Assembly: GCF_014529535.1 (NCBI RefSeq)
Contig: NW_023503972.1
Location: forward strand, 3,906,001 to 3,970,000
Source of the DNA: Bradysia coprophila
Lineage: Eukaryota; Arthropoda; Insecta; Diptera; Sciaridae
Length of the DNA stretch: 64,000 nt
Direction of reading: 5' to 3'
The notes under the pieces: model-generated
Database searches by the model: none
What the model saw: the letters and a program-made list of their open reading frames with translations, nothing else
Told to the model about the DNA's origin: nothing
Part shown: positions 35,361-46,039 of the stretch, piece by piece
Position numbering within the stretch: position 1 is the first letter of the stretch
Layout of the letters: the number at the start of each line of letters is the position of its first letter
Position numbers and translations under genes: made by a program

Positions 35361-38189
35361 TTTCACTTTAGTCTTTGTTACGGTAAAAAGTTGCTGCATT
35401 GCTTTTTGTAAATAACCCAACTTATTTGCAGTAAACGAATTTAGTAGCATGGAATCGTATTTTCTTGTTCCATAACATTTTTTGTGTTGAATTTGTTGAC
35501 AAACGTAAATTTGGATATTTTTCACATGACTTATTGGATCAGTGTGGGAAGTGGTACAACAATCAGATTACCGATTCAACAATCATCACGATTTCCACGA
35601 TTAGTTCCCCAAGATATTGAGGATAGAGGGGTCGAACATTTTTCACCGTTTCGAATTGAACATGTACATGTACATGTACATGGGAAGGAAGGGTTACTAA
35701 ATGAAAATCTTTTTGTTTTAATTTGGCGATGAGAGGCCCTTAAAGAGTACTTGCATTTAAATAGATTCCTGGGTGAAATACTTTATTAACTCACATAAAC
35801 GAACATTTTGTCCCTTTAAATATCTATGCACCAACAGTTCACTTGCCTTCTGCGATATTTAGTCGGTTTTCTTCAAATTAGAAACTTATGATTCAACTGA
35901 AGCGTTCCTCTGTTACTATATTTTATTATTTTGAGATATAAGATTTTTACGTTAAAACTTTGTGTCAGTTACTTAAGCTTTTAAAGTCTATGCATATGAA
36001 TCGATATAACAGACTTACTAACAAAAATTTAATTTAATTATTTGGAAATGGAAACAAAATTAAATGAAACACCACAAAAATGTTGTGGTGCCGTTTCAAA
36101 TGTCAATCTGGAAATGATTTGTTTTGCTTAAAAAATTTATTTCCATCGAGCACTGCCAATTGGAAAGTATAAATTGAAATCAAATTGCAGTTAAGTTAAC
36201 ATCAAGCAATTCGAACAGCACATTTCGCGGTTCCTTAATTATTTAATGTTAGTTGTATGCCATACCTGTGGAGGAGTCGTAGCTCTCAAAGAGCTCCAAC
36301 GATGATTCATCTATCATCATAATGAAGGAAAATTGTTGGCTACTGAATTTTCCCATAAGGCACGTTTGCTCAGAAAAACTTTGTTAAGAATTTTTTCTAG
36401 AATGAATCGGTTGCTTTGGCAATGTCTAAAGGGAACATTTGCAATGGACCACATCCACAGAGCAATCCAAAATGTTTTCTTGAATTCATCACCATTATTA
36501 TTAGTATCGAAAAGGTGTTCAATGACTGTATTTGCTGGGGGTGATGTCTTTATAAAAGTGAAAGTATAGAAGTTCCTTTCATAAATCTTTGATAGATCGA
36601 ACGATTTTCCAGACTATATGAATTAGATTCCCGTCAAAGTGTTCGAAAGCTAATAAAGTCAACTCTTCAATAACATGGAAAATATTGCCTCGAGGCTTCT
36701 ATCGAGTGCCGGAAAATGTCACTTATCGATATATTTTGCTAAAAATAAATTAATTTAAGAAAAAAATCTCCAAAAGGAGAGGATACCCGTAAAATGGTTG
36801 TCTGGAACAGGACTATTTTTAGAAATTTGTTTGGAATTTTTTTTCCAAAATTTCCAAAAAATTGCCAAAAATTTCCAAAAACTGCGAACGTCCAAAAACC
36901 AAATTTTCCCACCATTTCGAACGGTTTTGGCAACTGCTTAATCAGCCTTGCGTTTTAACTGACTCTCGATTATTTCTTGACACTATCAGGTTTCAAATGA
37001 AGACGAGCATGATTAATTTGAAAGATGAGAGCGTCAATAATCAAACAAAAATCATTGAGAGCCGGCTAAAACATAAGTATGAGCTCCGGAGTTGCCAAAA
37101 CAGTTCGAAATTATGGAAAAATTCGGTTTCGGTTCGCAGTTTTTAGAAAAATTTCCAAAAATAGCTCCTGGCCTGGAAAGCTAATTTGAGTGAGGGTGAA
37201 ATGGCGGAGAAAACACTGTTAAATTACGCGATCGAATTCATTTAGCGATCAGTGTCTAACATTACAATGTTAAGCGAAATGTGTTCAACTCAATGTTTAA
37301 CTTAACTGTAATTGAAATTTTTGGCCTAAGACCCACCCGTATTTTATGTAAGAGAAAAGAAGAAAGAAAGAAAAACGAGAAAATGACAATTCGGTGACAG
37401 AATATTCGATTTTTTTTAATAAATCAAAATGAATTCAATGTGTATAAGGGCGCAGTGAAGTTTTTTTTTTGATTGATTACCAAGACAATTATTTGCAACT
37501 AAAAGCAACTCCGCATCGTCGACTTATTAATTGTAATTTTTAATTTAAATTTAAATTAAATTAAATGATAAATACAGAAAACAAACAAAAACTCTCTGTA
37601 TTAATCGGGGATTAATGATGGATTTGCAATCTTTTTATTCATCAAAATTATATGAAAGAATAAAAAACAAAATGAAATAAAAAATATTCTGTTGACCAAT
37701 ATCAGAAATTGTTGTAATATAAAACGTAGTTGGTTAGACGCGAATCGCCTTGCTTTCTTATAGATTTTAGGCATACAAAAATTACTAAAATAAAACACAT
37801 ACACACAGATTTAAATACCTAGTTGTTATACAAACCATCAATAAATTATTATGCGTGTCACAGAAATTAATTAAATTTTCATAAAATTATAACGAAAATG
37901 AGTTTTTATTCCGGAATTTTATCATTAATCGCATTAAATTGGGGTGCCAGCCAACATTTATCGGAATAATTATCGAAGAACACCTGAAGTTCCAACTAAA
38001 ACTCACTAGCTTTTACAGAACAAATTCTCCTAGCAGCTTCAAATCTATGTATCTATATCTATAATCAGACCTACATACAAGCACTGAACCAAGCAAACCA
38101 AATTTTCAAAAGGGACCTTTTAATCAAAATTCTCATATAAATTAGGTTTGTAAGGTTGCCACAATACTGAAGATCCGATGACTTCTTTA

Positions 38190-39165
38190 AGAGGAATCTA
38201 CACATGGCTAAATTGTTGCCTACATTTCCGGGCGAAATTATTATTATTTTGATGATAATTTTGAATTCTCATCCTTTTTGGAAAAAGACGACCATCGTTT
38301 GGTGGTAAAATGTGTTAGCTTCAAGTAAAATATTGAAATGTTTGTGGTGATGTAGCCTAAGTTCGAAAAAACTTAAAATATGTGTCAATTTTCGTGAAAT
38401 ATTGAGTTTTCTCGGACTGAGGTTACATCACCACAAACATTTAAATTTTTACTTAAAGCTAACACATTTTAACACCAAGCGATGGTCATACTTTTTCCAA
38501 AATTATTATTAAAATAATAATAATTTTGCCTACAAATGTCGGCAACAATTTAGCCTTGTGTAGATTCCCCTTAAGAGCAGTGGACCCTTTGCAAATTTGT
38601 AGCCTGCATTTAGGCGGAAAAATATTCGTTTTTTGATGATTTCTCTGAATCAAAATCTTTTTTGAAATAGTGAAACCATTAAACTTTTAAAGGAAAAATT
38701 GGTTTGTGAGTCTTAGATACTTGGAGAAACCTAAGCAAATTTCATAAATTTACACAATCTGCAATTTTTTTCTTTAAGAGCGCTCACGCAAAAATGTGTT
38801 ACTTTTAAAGGAAAAATTGGTTTGTAAGTCAAAACTCTACCCTCTTGGATAAATCAATGCAAAACGTGTAATTTACACATTTGCAACGGTTTCTCCAAGT
38901 GGAGTTAAGTTATTAACCACAAACCAATTTTTCCTTTAAAAGTAACACATTTTTGCGTGAGCGCTTTTAAAGAAAAAATTGGTTTGTGGAGAAACCTTTG
39001 CAGATAGTGTAAATTTATGGAATCTGCTTAGGTTTCTCCAAGTCTCCAAGACTCACAAATCAATTTTTCCTTTAAAAGTAACACATTTAGGCGTGCTTTA
39101 ATGGTTTCACCTTTTTCACACAAATGTAGGCTACAAATTTGCAAAGAGTCCATTGCTCTTAATAA
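38190..39165. mobile_element. Adjacent family A and family B TIR elements
   Basis: Family A: 38190-38574, ends GGAATCTACACATGGCTAAA / TTTAGCCTTGTGTAGATTCC. Family B: about 38573-39165, ends AAGAGCAGTGGACCCTTTGC / GCAAAGAGTCCATTGCTCTT. B also holds several direct and inverted copies of TTTTAAAGGAAAAATTGGTT with GCAAAAATGTGTTAC. Related copies lie at 16213-16878. Confidence 0.75.
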
Positions 39166-40534
39166 GTGTAGGGAGTCATGATTCGACTTGAAAAAGCTTC
39201 GGTTTGGCCGACTCATTAGCAGCGTTATAGATTTAATCAGTTAGGGTGATCATTTCTGATCAATGCACACAGATCATGGGATCCTTTGTGCTACCCTGTC
39301 ATCATGAAAATCTTGAAGCCCTTTTCAGGACCTCATCTCCTTCTCAACCTATTGCCTTACGCTCTACACGAATCACTCCAGGCGAGCAAACTGATCCCTA
39401 TGATTAGGTACCAAAATGATAGCTAATCCTTAGGGCAGAAAGCAAAGAGTGACTGGCGTCAACCTCGTTTCATTAGACTGTAAATTCTAGAAAGCCACTG
39501 GGAGGACAGCTGTGTCTCACCCCTTAGGCCTTACACTAATGACAGCGAGTAAGGCAACATTGTCGCCCGAATCACAGTCCTTGTCATTGGGATTGATAAA
39601 GCCTGTGATTTACATTTCGCTCGATATTGGCCTGGTCCAGTCTCATATTTTATAAGACCAGCCCGTTCGAACGTAAGCTTTCTCTGCAGTGGGCCAATAT
39701 GAAAGCCGAGCCAGGCAGAAGCGTCACTCAGCAACGCACCACCAAAAGGTCAACCGCCAAACTTTACCACTATTTACCCCAAAAGCCCTTACTTCCAAAT
39801 TAGACTGACGGACGAGCCACCTTTGAGACGAGGACCTTCGGGGCAAAAAGCGAAATGACAGCGTTTCCAGACGATGGCACACCACTGAATAGCACAACGA
39901 CCCGACACAGCGACCATATCGTCCCTTTGCAAAGAGTTTTGCACGACATGGAATACATTCCTCGAATATAAATTCAGAGAGATGTACCCTGATCAAGTGT
40001 ACGTTGTCTTTGCGAGGAATCAAAATAAAAGCCGGGAAAAACTAGCATCTTTCAGCGGCATAACACCACCAATCCATCCGTCGACCTTGTCCACTCTATA
40101 GCCCGAAAGCATAAGCTCAATGAATAGTCCGGATCATTTTACTCATATAGAAGCAAAATAGGACCCAGTCATCAGTGAGTAAACTTTTAGACCATGAACC
40201 AACCGAGAGCTAAGGCTGCCGAGTGAGGCAAAGCAACTAAGAGTCCTGGCAGTGACACACCACTGAGAAGAGTACCAATCTCGCCAAGCCTTCCTAATGT
40301 CTCCTCGCAAAGAAATTCCGCTCACAGCGTCCAAAAATTCACCGAAGTATGTTCTCGAAATATTCGTCATTTGCAGCGTTACTAGAAGATAATGTTACAG
40401 TTTAATTGGGGCTCTAAGCTAGTTAGTGTTTCGTCCATCGAAAGTCAGAAGCAAATGTGGTAATGAAAGGAGAAAATACAATTTCCGCGTGAATCATTTA
40501 TTGTTTCTTTTGTTCAAATAACAAATTCCTTCAC

Positions 40535-42001
40535 CTAAATACATAACGTGGATTTGATACAATCTCCGAACTCTTTGCTGACATTGTAAGCAATATTTTT
40601 CAGGAAATTTCTCTGAACCAAGATGTGGGCTTTGCCAAGAAACGTGGCAATGTTGCTACAAATTCGCTTCCTTTGTGCGCTATCTACCTGCTCTTCCAAA
40701 TAAAATGTTGCCAACGAAAAGTAATCATCATCGTAGTCGTCAATGCGTTCGATCGCTGTATCATTTGCTTCAAGGACGAATTGTTTGAAATTGCTACCAG
40801 GACTACTGAAACTATTCGGAAAATAAATGGGTCCGGATGGATTGCTGTTCGTATTTGTTTCGAATGGACATTTATTGACTGAAGTGTGTGCAAAATTAGT
40901 TCCGAGTCGGTGTAGCTGAGCATCAGAATAGGAGAAAATTCTAGCCTGAAGGATGCGGTCAGGACTTGAAGCAATGCCCGGCACCAAATTGGACGGATTG
41001 AAAGCTAGTTGCTCGATTTGAGTCAAGTAATCTGTTGGATTTTTATCGAGAACCATTAACCCGACGGGAATCAGAGGATAGTCTTCCCTTTTCCAGAACT
41101 TCGTTATATCGAATGGGTTCTGATAATGCTTTGTGGCTTGATCCAGTGTCATCACTTGATATGATAACGTCCAACTTGGATACTCTTTTCGTTCAATTCT
41201 AGTCCTAAGGTCCTCAATCAGAAAATCTGGATTTGTACCCGCCATTTGTATTGATTCGTTCAATGTAAAATACTCCTTATTCTGTTGATTCGATGTCCAG
41301 TGCAATTTGACGTAAACGGCCGAACCTTTGGCATTAATCAATTTGTAAGTGTGAACCGAATGACCATCGATGTAAGTTAGTGATTTCGGCATTGCTTCGT
41401 CCGAAAACATCTGTAACGTATGCAGTGTTGTCTCCGGACATAAACTGGTAAAGTCCCACCAAGCCGTATAATCGGTAAGATGAGTGTACGGATTTCGTTT
41501 GCGCGATCGATTCAAGTCAGCGAATAGCATAACGTCTCTAATCGGAAACACTTCTCCATTCATCCCTACAAAATCATATATTCCATCATCGGTATAAAAT
41601 TTGGTGGCAAATCCCTTCGGGTCGATAGCCGTGTCTGCACTACCACTTTCCCCATGTACCGTTGAAAATCGTACAGCAACATTCGTTCTTTGTCCCACAG
41701 ACTGTAAGAAGCCGGCTTTAGTGTACTTTGTCACGTCATTGGTGACAATAAAATATCCCAACGCCCCAGCACCTTTAGCGTGTACAATTCGATCGAGAAT
41801 CCGTTCACGATTATGTGATTGCAACTTTTCGAACAAAGAAAAATCTTCGGCAAAGGATGAACTTCTACTGCCGACGGTTGGTGTAACTGGGGCAGAACGA
41901 TTTGTGATTGTATCGGAGATTCGTTTAAGTATGCTTGCCCCGTTGCCACCATAATTGAATGTCTGATTGAATGCGGTGGTGAAGCCTACAAAACAGGTCA
42001 T
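40535..42001 (-). CDS. Divergent catalase with substituted active-site asparagine
   Basis: Heme catalase family, 488 residues in one exon. Recognisable throughout: RIVHAKGAGALGYF with the distal histidine His74, RFSTVHGESGSADT, YPSWTLSYQVMT, DYPLIPVGLMVL, and RIFSYSDAQLHRLG giving Arg354 and the proximal heme ligand Tyr358 at the usual spacing. The segment normally reading VGNN is VGMN here, so the catalytic asparagine position (147) is methionine; the next residues GEVFP also replace the conserved TP.FF. The N-terminus differs from ordinary catalases. The ATG at 42001 lies just upstream of a possible acceptor (TGTTTTGTAG), so a further 5' exon, perhaps a signal peptide, may exist; a 22-bp candidate is 42595-42616. 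AATAAA on the minus strand at 40502-40497 follows the TAG. Likely a diverged paralogue, possibly secreted or with altered chemistry (inference). Confidence 0.9.
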   Translation of the reverse strand: MTCFVGFTTAFNQTFNYGGNGASILKRISDTITNRSAPVTPTVGSRSSSFAEDFSLFEKLQSHNRERILDRIVHAKGAGALGYFIVTNDVTKYTKAGFLQSVGQRTNVAVRFSTVHGESGSADTAIDPKGFATKFYTDDGIYDFVGMNGEVFPIRDVMLFADLNRSRKRNPYTHLTDYTAWWDFTSLCPETTLHTLQMFSDEAMPKSLTYIDGHSVHTYKLINAKGSAVYVKLHWTSNQQNKEYFTLNESIQMAGTNPDFLIEDLRTRIERKEYPSWTLSYQVMTLDQATKHYQNPFDITKFWKREDYPLIPVGLMVLDKNPTDYLTQIEQLAFNPSNLVPGIASSPDRILQARIFSYSDAQLHRLGTNFAHTSVNKCPFETNTNSNPSGPIYFPNSFSSPGSNFKQFVLEANDTAIERIDDYDDDYFSLATFYLEEQVDSAQRKRICSNIATFLGKAHILVQRNFLKNIAYNVSKEFGDCIKSTLCI

Positions 42002-43882
42002 TATCTAATTCATCTACAGTGTTATTTGTGTTTTTCAATTATTGTCACAACTCAATATCCCGACGGGTTGTGAATATTTTCTTGGAGGGTATCGGAATCC
42101 GTTTCAGAATATAGTAACGCAAGTATGTCTGCTGTTTAAGGTTAAGAAGTACTAGATTTAATGATGACATTTCATTGATCCACCTCACTATATCAATGAA
42201 AGCCTTTTGATATTTTAAGTAAAGTGCTCATGTTAAGTATGTGGGACGGATAGAGTGAATGGAACACACAAAATTCAAGTATTCACATCTTTTTAAAACC
42301 AAAATCAATCGTGTTGCGCTTCTATTGAGAACAATAGAACCCATAAAGTTTCGGCATGTCTGGCACGAGTGTCACTCGTTATAGTCGCGCAAAAGGTTAA
42401 AAATTCAAAAATCTATTCAAGACAACATTCAGTTCTAACGCCAATTCACGCTGTAAGTGTGCCAAAAATTTGAATTTCAAGTGAACGAATCGATGAAAAA
42501 GTGAACCGAAAAATACATTTCAACGCTTCATTGTAAAATGACGCTGCGTTAGAAAGAGTGCGTGAAAAAGATTTTGAATTTCGACCGTACTTACGGCGTG
42601 AATCACACACTGGATACTGAAAAGGCGTTTTAGCTTCAATTCAATTTACTTTACCTTACTTTACTTTACGATAAATCGAGCAAAGCCCACAACTTAATTT
42701 TACCTTTTACATTAAATGTACTACCGCCAGCTTCAGAAATCTGAAAGAATTTAGTTTAAAAATAACAGGGTTAACTTTTAAGATATAAGTGTACTGGTTG
42801 CACAGTACCTTCAATAGCGCTAACACCACAATAACAAAAAAATTTGCCGACCTCATCTGGCTTTGGTGTATGAAAATCCATTAACTGAATAAATTTGTTG
42901 TTTTTCCATTTTATTCTATTTAGTGTACGCGTAGTAAATATACGTATTTCTTTTGTAAATTTCAGCTGATTATACAATTGTGACGACAGCTTTGCTAATT
43001 TAATGCTCGTACGATAGATAGTAAGCGAGCGTAACACAAGTAACTTCCTTTGCTTAGTTTTGTAACTGACATCACGCACTATCAACGCACTCCAATAACA
43101 GACACAAGAAGAGATTTTTTTTAACGGTCATTTGGCCCCACTTATTTTGTATGAAACGTCCGACATAAACCAACATAAAAAAATGAATTTATATGAGAAT
43201 TTTAGACTACTGCGTCGTGGAGACCTCTTATTTAACTATGTTCTCATGCCTTCTGTTCTCGTGCCTGTTCTTGGAGTGCGTTGGCACTATCCATTGAGAC
43301 CCCAAACGATCATATCACAAAAAGAGATTGAGTTGATTTTTCACAATGTATCTCAACCTCAACCCATCAAATTTTGGAAAATGGATAGTGCGTGAGATAT
43401 CGTCTGTTATAGTGATTAAAAAAAAGACGATTTCTGCAACTGCGCTGCGAAAACTGAACTTTTTCATGCGTGATTTGGGTGGCGATCGAATGGTCTTTTT
43501 TCTCTGGTTTTCTATGTTTTACTTTTCACCACTAGTGGTGAAATGGATTTTCATATATAATATGCTTTTCGTCACTAGTGGTGAAATGGATTTAGTTTTT
43601 ACCACTCCTGAACATCTGAACCATTGTTTGCCCTGACCAAATTTCGAACCACCGACACCACAACCCAACGCTTATCGAGCAACACTTAACCATTCGGCCA
43701 TAGATTTGTTCCACGTAACTGTAAACACGAACTTTGACAACCCTAACAACGACAATTTCATCCACAGCAACGTCGCTTACGTGATATTTCATACAAATCG
43801 AGCAACGTCGCCTACGCGATTTACACAGAAATATTTTTGAGGTTATGGTTCTGTGGATGAAATTTGACAATTCATATAGATC

Positions 43883-44078
43883 ATTTTCATCATACGGTAC
43901 TTGTCAACGTAACCCCATTTAAATTTTCGTCAAGTAGTCCTTAACCTCAATCAATTGACATTAACTGCGTTCAATTTACTGATTTTTATATGAAAATCGT
44001 TCGTTCAATTCATTCGATATTTTCGACATGTCTGACAGTTGGGATCGTGTCTGACGTTTACAAGGTCAGGAAAATGAT
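43883..44078 (+). repeat. Dispersed repeat, copy 2 of 2
   Basis: Direct-orientation counterpart of 374-570, from ATTTTCATCATACGGTACTT to CAAGGTCAGGAAAATGA. Differences are scattered substitutions and one- or two-base indels. Confidence 0.75.
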
Positions 44079-44273
44079 CTATGGCCTTGGAACAAACCTA
44101 TTGATATATATAATCGCAGTGAACCAATTTTTGCGTACCAAGCGTACATAAATGCAGTCTACTTGATCGTTCATGCCATATTTCGTTCATACAGTAGAAT
44201 GTGTGTTAAAGGTAGAGTTATGTTTTGCATTTCAAAAGTTCATTTTTCGCATTCTGTTGCAGAAACCGTTGAA

Positions 44274-44360
44274 TGCAACACGTTGCGAAAGTGGTAGTTT
44301 TTGTGACACGATGTGGTCATATCTAGTGACAAAAACTACCACTTTTCGCAACTAGTTGCA
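44274..44360. mobile_element. Foldback element
   Basis: Arms TGCAACACGTTGCGAAAGTG ... GTAGTTTTTGTGAC and near-exact complement ending at 44360, with a loop of about 20 bases. Confidence 0.75.
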
Positions 44361-44982
44361 TAAATTACTATTTCGCGACCACTTCGGAGACCATTTTGAT
44401 AAGGGCCATCACAGCCCAACAAAAATGTTTAGCGAAAAAAGTTGTTCCACGAAATTCTCAGAATGGAACGACGATTCATTTGAGCCATCGTTCGTTTGGA
44501 TCGCCGTCGCCTTGAATCCCGACTGTTCGAAGTTCCTTCGAATTGACTTTAATATTGGCTATATTGACTCAGTTGACTGCGAATAGAAACAATATTGACT
44601 ATTTGCAGATGACCGCGAACAGTCACTTCGTAAATAAAATTGTGAATAACTCGAAAAGCGCAAATAGTATCTGATCCTATTATAAAAAGGTGTTCAAACA
44701 GTAACTGTTCGCTTCAAAACAACTTCAAGGGTATCGAAATGAGGTGGTACCGTTCCATTTTGTATCAAGCATTTTAAAACTTGCGTCAATAGAGAGGTAG
44801 AGCACAGGTGATCAAATAATTTTTCTATGTTTATTATTCACGATCCTACGTTACAATGTTTTTTGACTGTATGGACCTATATAATTTCAACTGCTAATTA
44901 CTCTATAATCATAGGATGGAATTTTTTGCCACTTGGACAACTCGTTCCAGAGATATGAGGAATGTAAGTTAGGTGTAGGAAG

Positions 44983-45225
44983 TGTAGGTGTGAAGGACAT
45001 TACGGGCTGAATCGGCACATGAATAAGTTGAGTCTTTCGGACACTCCGAGATGTTCCTGCGATCTAGAAGAAGAAACGGGTGCACACTTGATATGTGATT
45101 GCCCAAAATTTCTTCAACTAAGACGCAGGATGCTCGGAGACTACGAGATGGTTCCTTCGGAAATTGCTGCAGTAGGACCTGACATCTTAGACAGTTTCCT
45201 ATCGGCAACAGGAAGGCTGCCATGA
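44983..45225 (+). pseudogene. Remnant of non-LTR retrotransposon ORF2 C-terminus
   Basis: The frame reads GHYGLNRHMNKLSLSDTPRC, then DLEEETGAHLICDCPKFLQL and RRRMLG, ending at a stop at 45225. This is the tail after RNase H in many arthropod LINEs (TGH..LN.H....G....C..C..EEET..HL.C.CP....R...LG). No polymerase or endonuclease remains upstream, so it is a truncated fragment. Confidence 0.75.
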
Positions 45226-45486
45226 TTTACATGATGACCGGGAATGAACCCAAAGGATCAACAGATCTGTGTTTCGAGATCTTAAATGATCGTCCCAAAC
45301 TGATAAAATGCGACACGCGTTGACCATTTTGATTGTGCTGCAGCGCTGCATAAACTAGGGTCGCTGTCTTGCACATTAAATTCTTCATCGTATTTCTACC
45401 CTATCAGACAAAGCGCAGCAGGTTGATCAATCGCGAGTTGCGTATAAGACTTGACCGTTCTTATTTGCTGCAAAATGGAATGACTA

Positions 45487-45707
45487 CAGTCAGAGGCAGT
45501 GAAATTTCAGCATTAATTTGCTTCAGCTGTTTTTCAGCTGATCGACCCATGCAATCAAAACTTTTTGTACTTGTCTATACTGTTGAAGCGGCTACACGCA
45601 CGCGCGTGGTAGTGGAAACACCGTATAAAGACCAGTTTTGATTGTATGTGTGGATCAGCTGAAAAACCTGAAGCAAATTAATGCTGAAATGACACTGCCT
45701 CTGACTG
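45487..45707. mobile_element. Tc1/mariner-like MITE, copy 1 (CAGTCAGAGGCAGTG ends)
   Basis: Ends CAGTCAGAGGCAGTGAAATT / complement CACTGCCTCTGACTG are flanked by TA on both sides. Inner pairs are AGCTGTTTTTCAGCTGATC and complement, with an ACGCACGCGCGTGG centre. Copies 2 and 3 are at 47766-47995 and 50075-50276. Confidence 0.85.
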
Positions 45708-46039
45708 TAAGGACAGAAAATTAGAAAACGATTAAATTTCTGCGGTTTTTAGGCGTTTTCGCAAGTTGTAGCCCGAAAAATTAGTGATGGGCACCGGTCG
45801 GTGATATGGTGTAATATCATGCAATAAGAATGTAGCCGCACAATGACATGAAAATCGAGAAAATAATCGTCGGATTTCCAAAACGATTCGCGCCAAATTC
45901 TTGCTTTAAAATTCAAATTTGTATATGACAAATCAGTTTTGGCAACATCGCAAAAAGAAAATTGTTCCAGTCTGTTCAGTCGGGACAAAACGTTCATAAC
46001 ATTGAAATAAGTGGAACGAATAAGAAGAAGAAACTCACG

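Larger units (their letters stand above)
32967..40496. other. Repeat-rich spacer between KMT5A and catalase
   Basis: The first kilobase probably contains the KMT5A 3' UTR (AT-rich, many AATAA-like tracts). Then come an 80-bp triplicate (34045-34281), an 18-19-bp tandem array (34995-35360), a CCAAAAATTT low-complexity stretch (36830-36900), families A and B (38190-39165), and a less AT-rich unexplained block at about 39230-40400. Short frames at 33707, 34468, 35484, 36333 and 36862 have no similarity I recognise, and I do not call them. Confidence 0.5.
42002..46039. other. Spacer between catalase and the E2 gene
   Basis: The genes diverge, so both promoters lie here. Contents: the second copy of the dispersed repeat (43883-44078), a perfect palindrome TTTCACCACTAGTGGTGAAA at about 43524, partially repeated at 43570, a foldback (44274-44360), a retrotransposon fragment (44983-45225) and a TA-flanked MITE (45487-45707). 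The 104-codon minus-strand frame at 42771-43085 begins at TTG and is unrecognised. Confidence 0.5.

Noticed and set aside
42771-43085. 104-codon minus-strand frame near the catalase promoter
   Set aside because: Begins at TTG, not ATG; no family resemblance and AT-driven composition.
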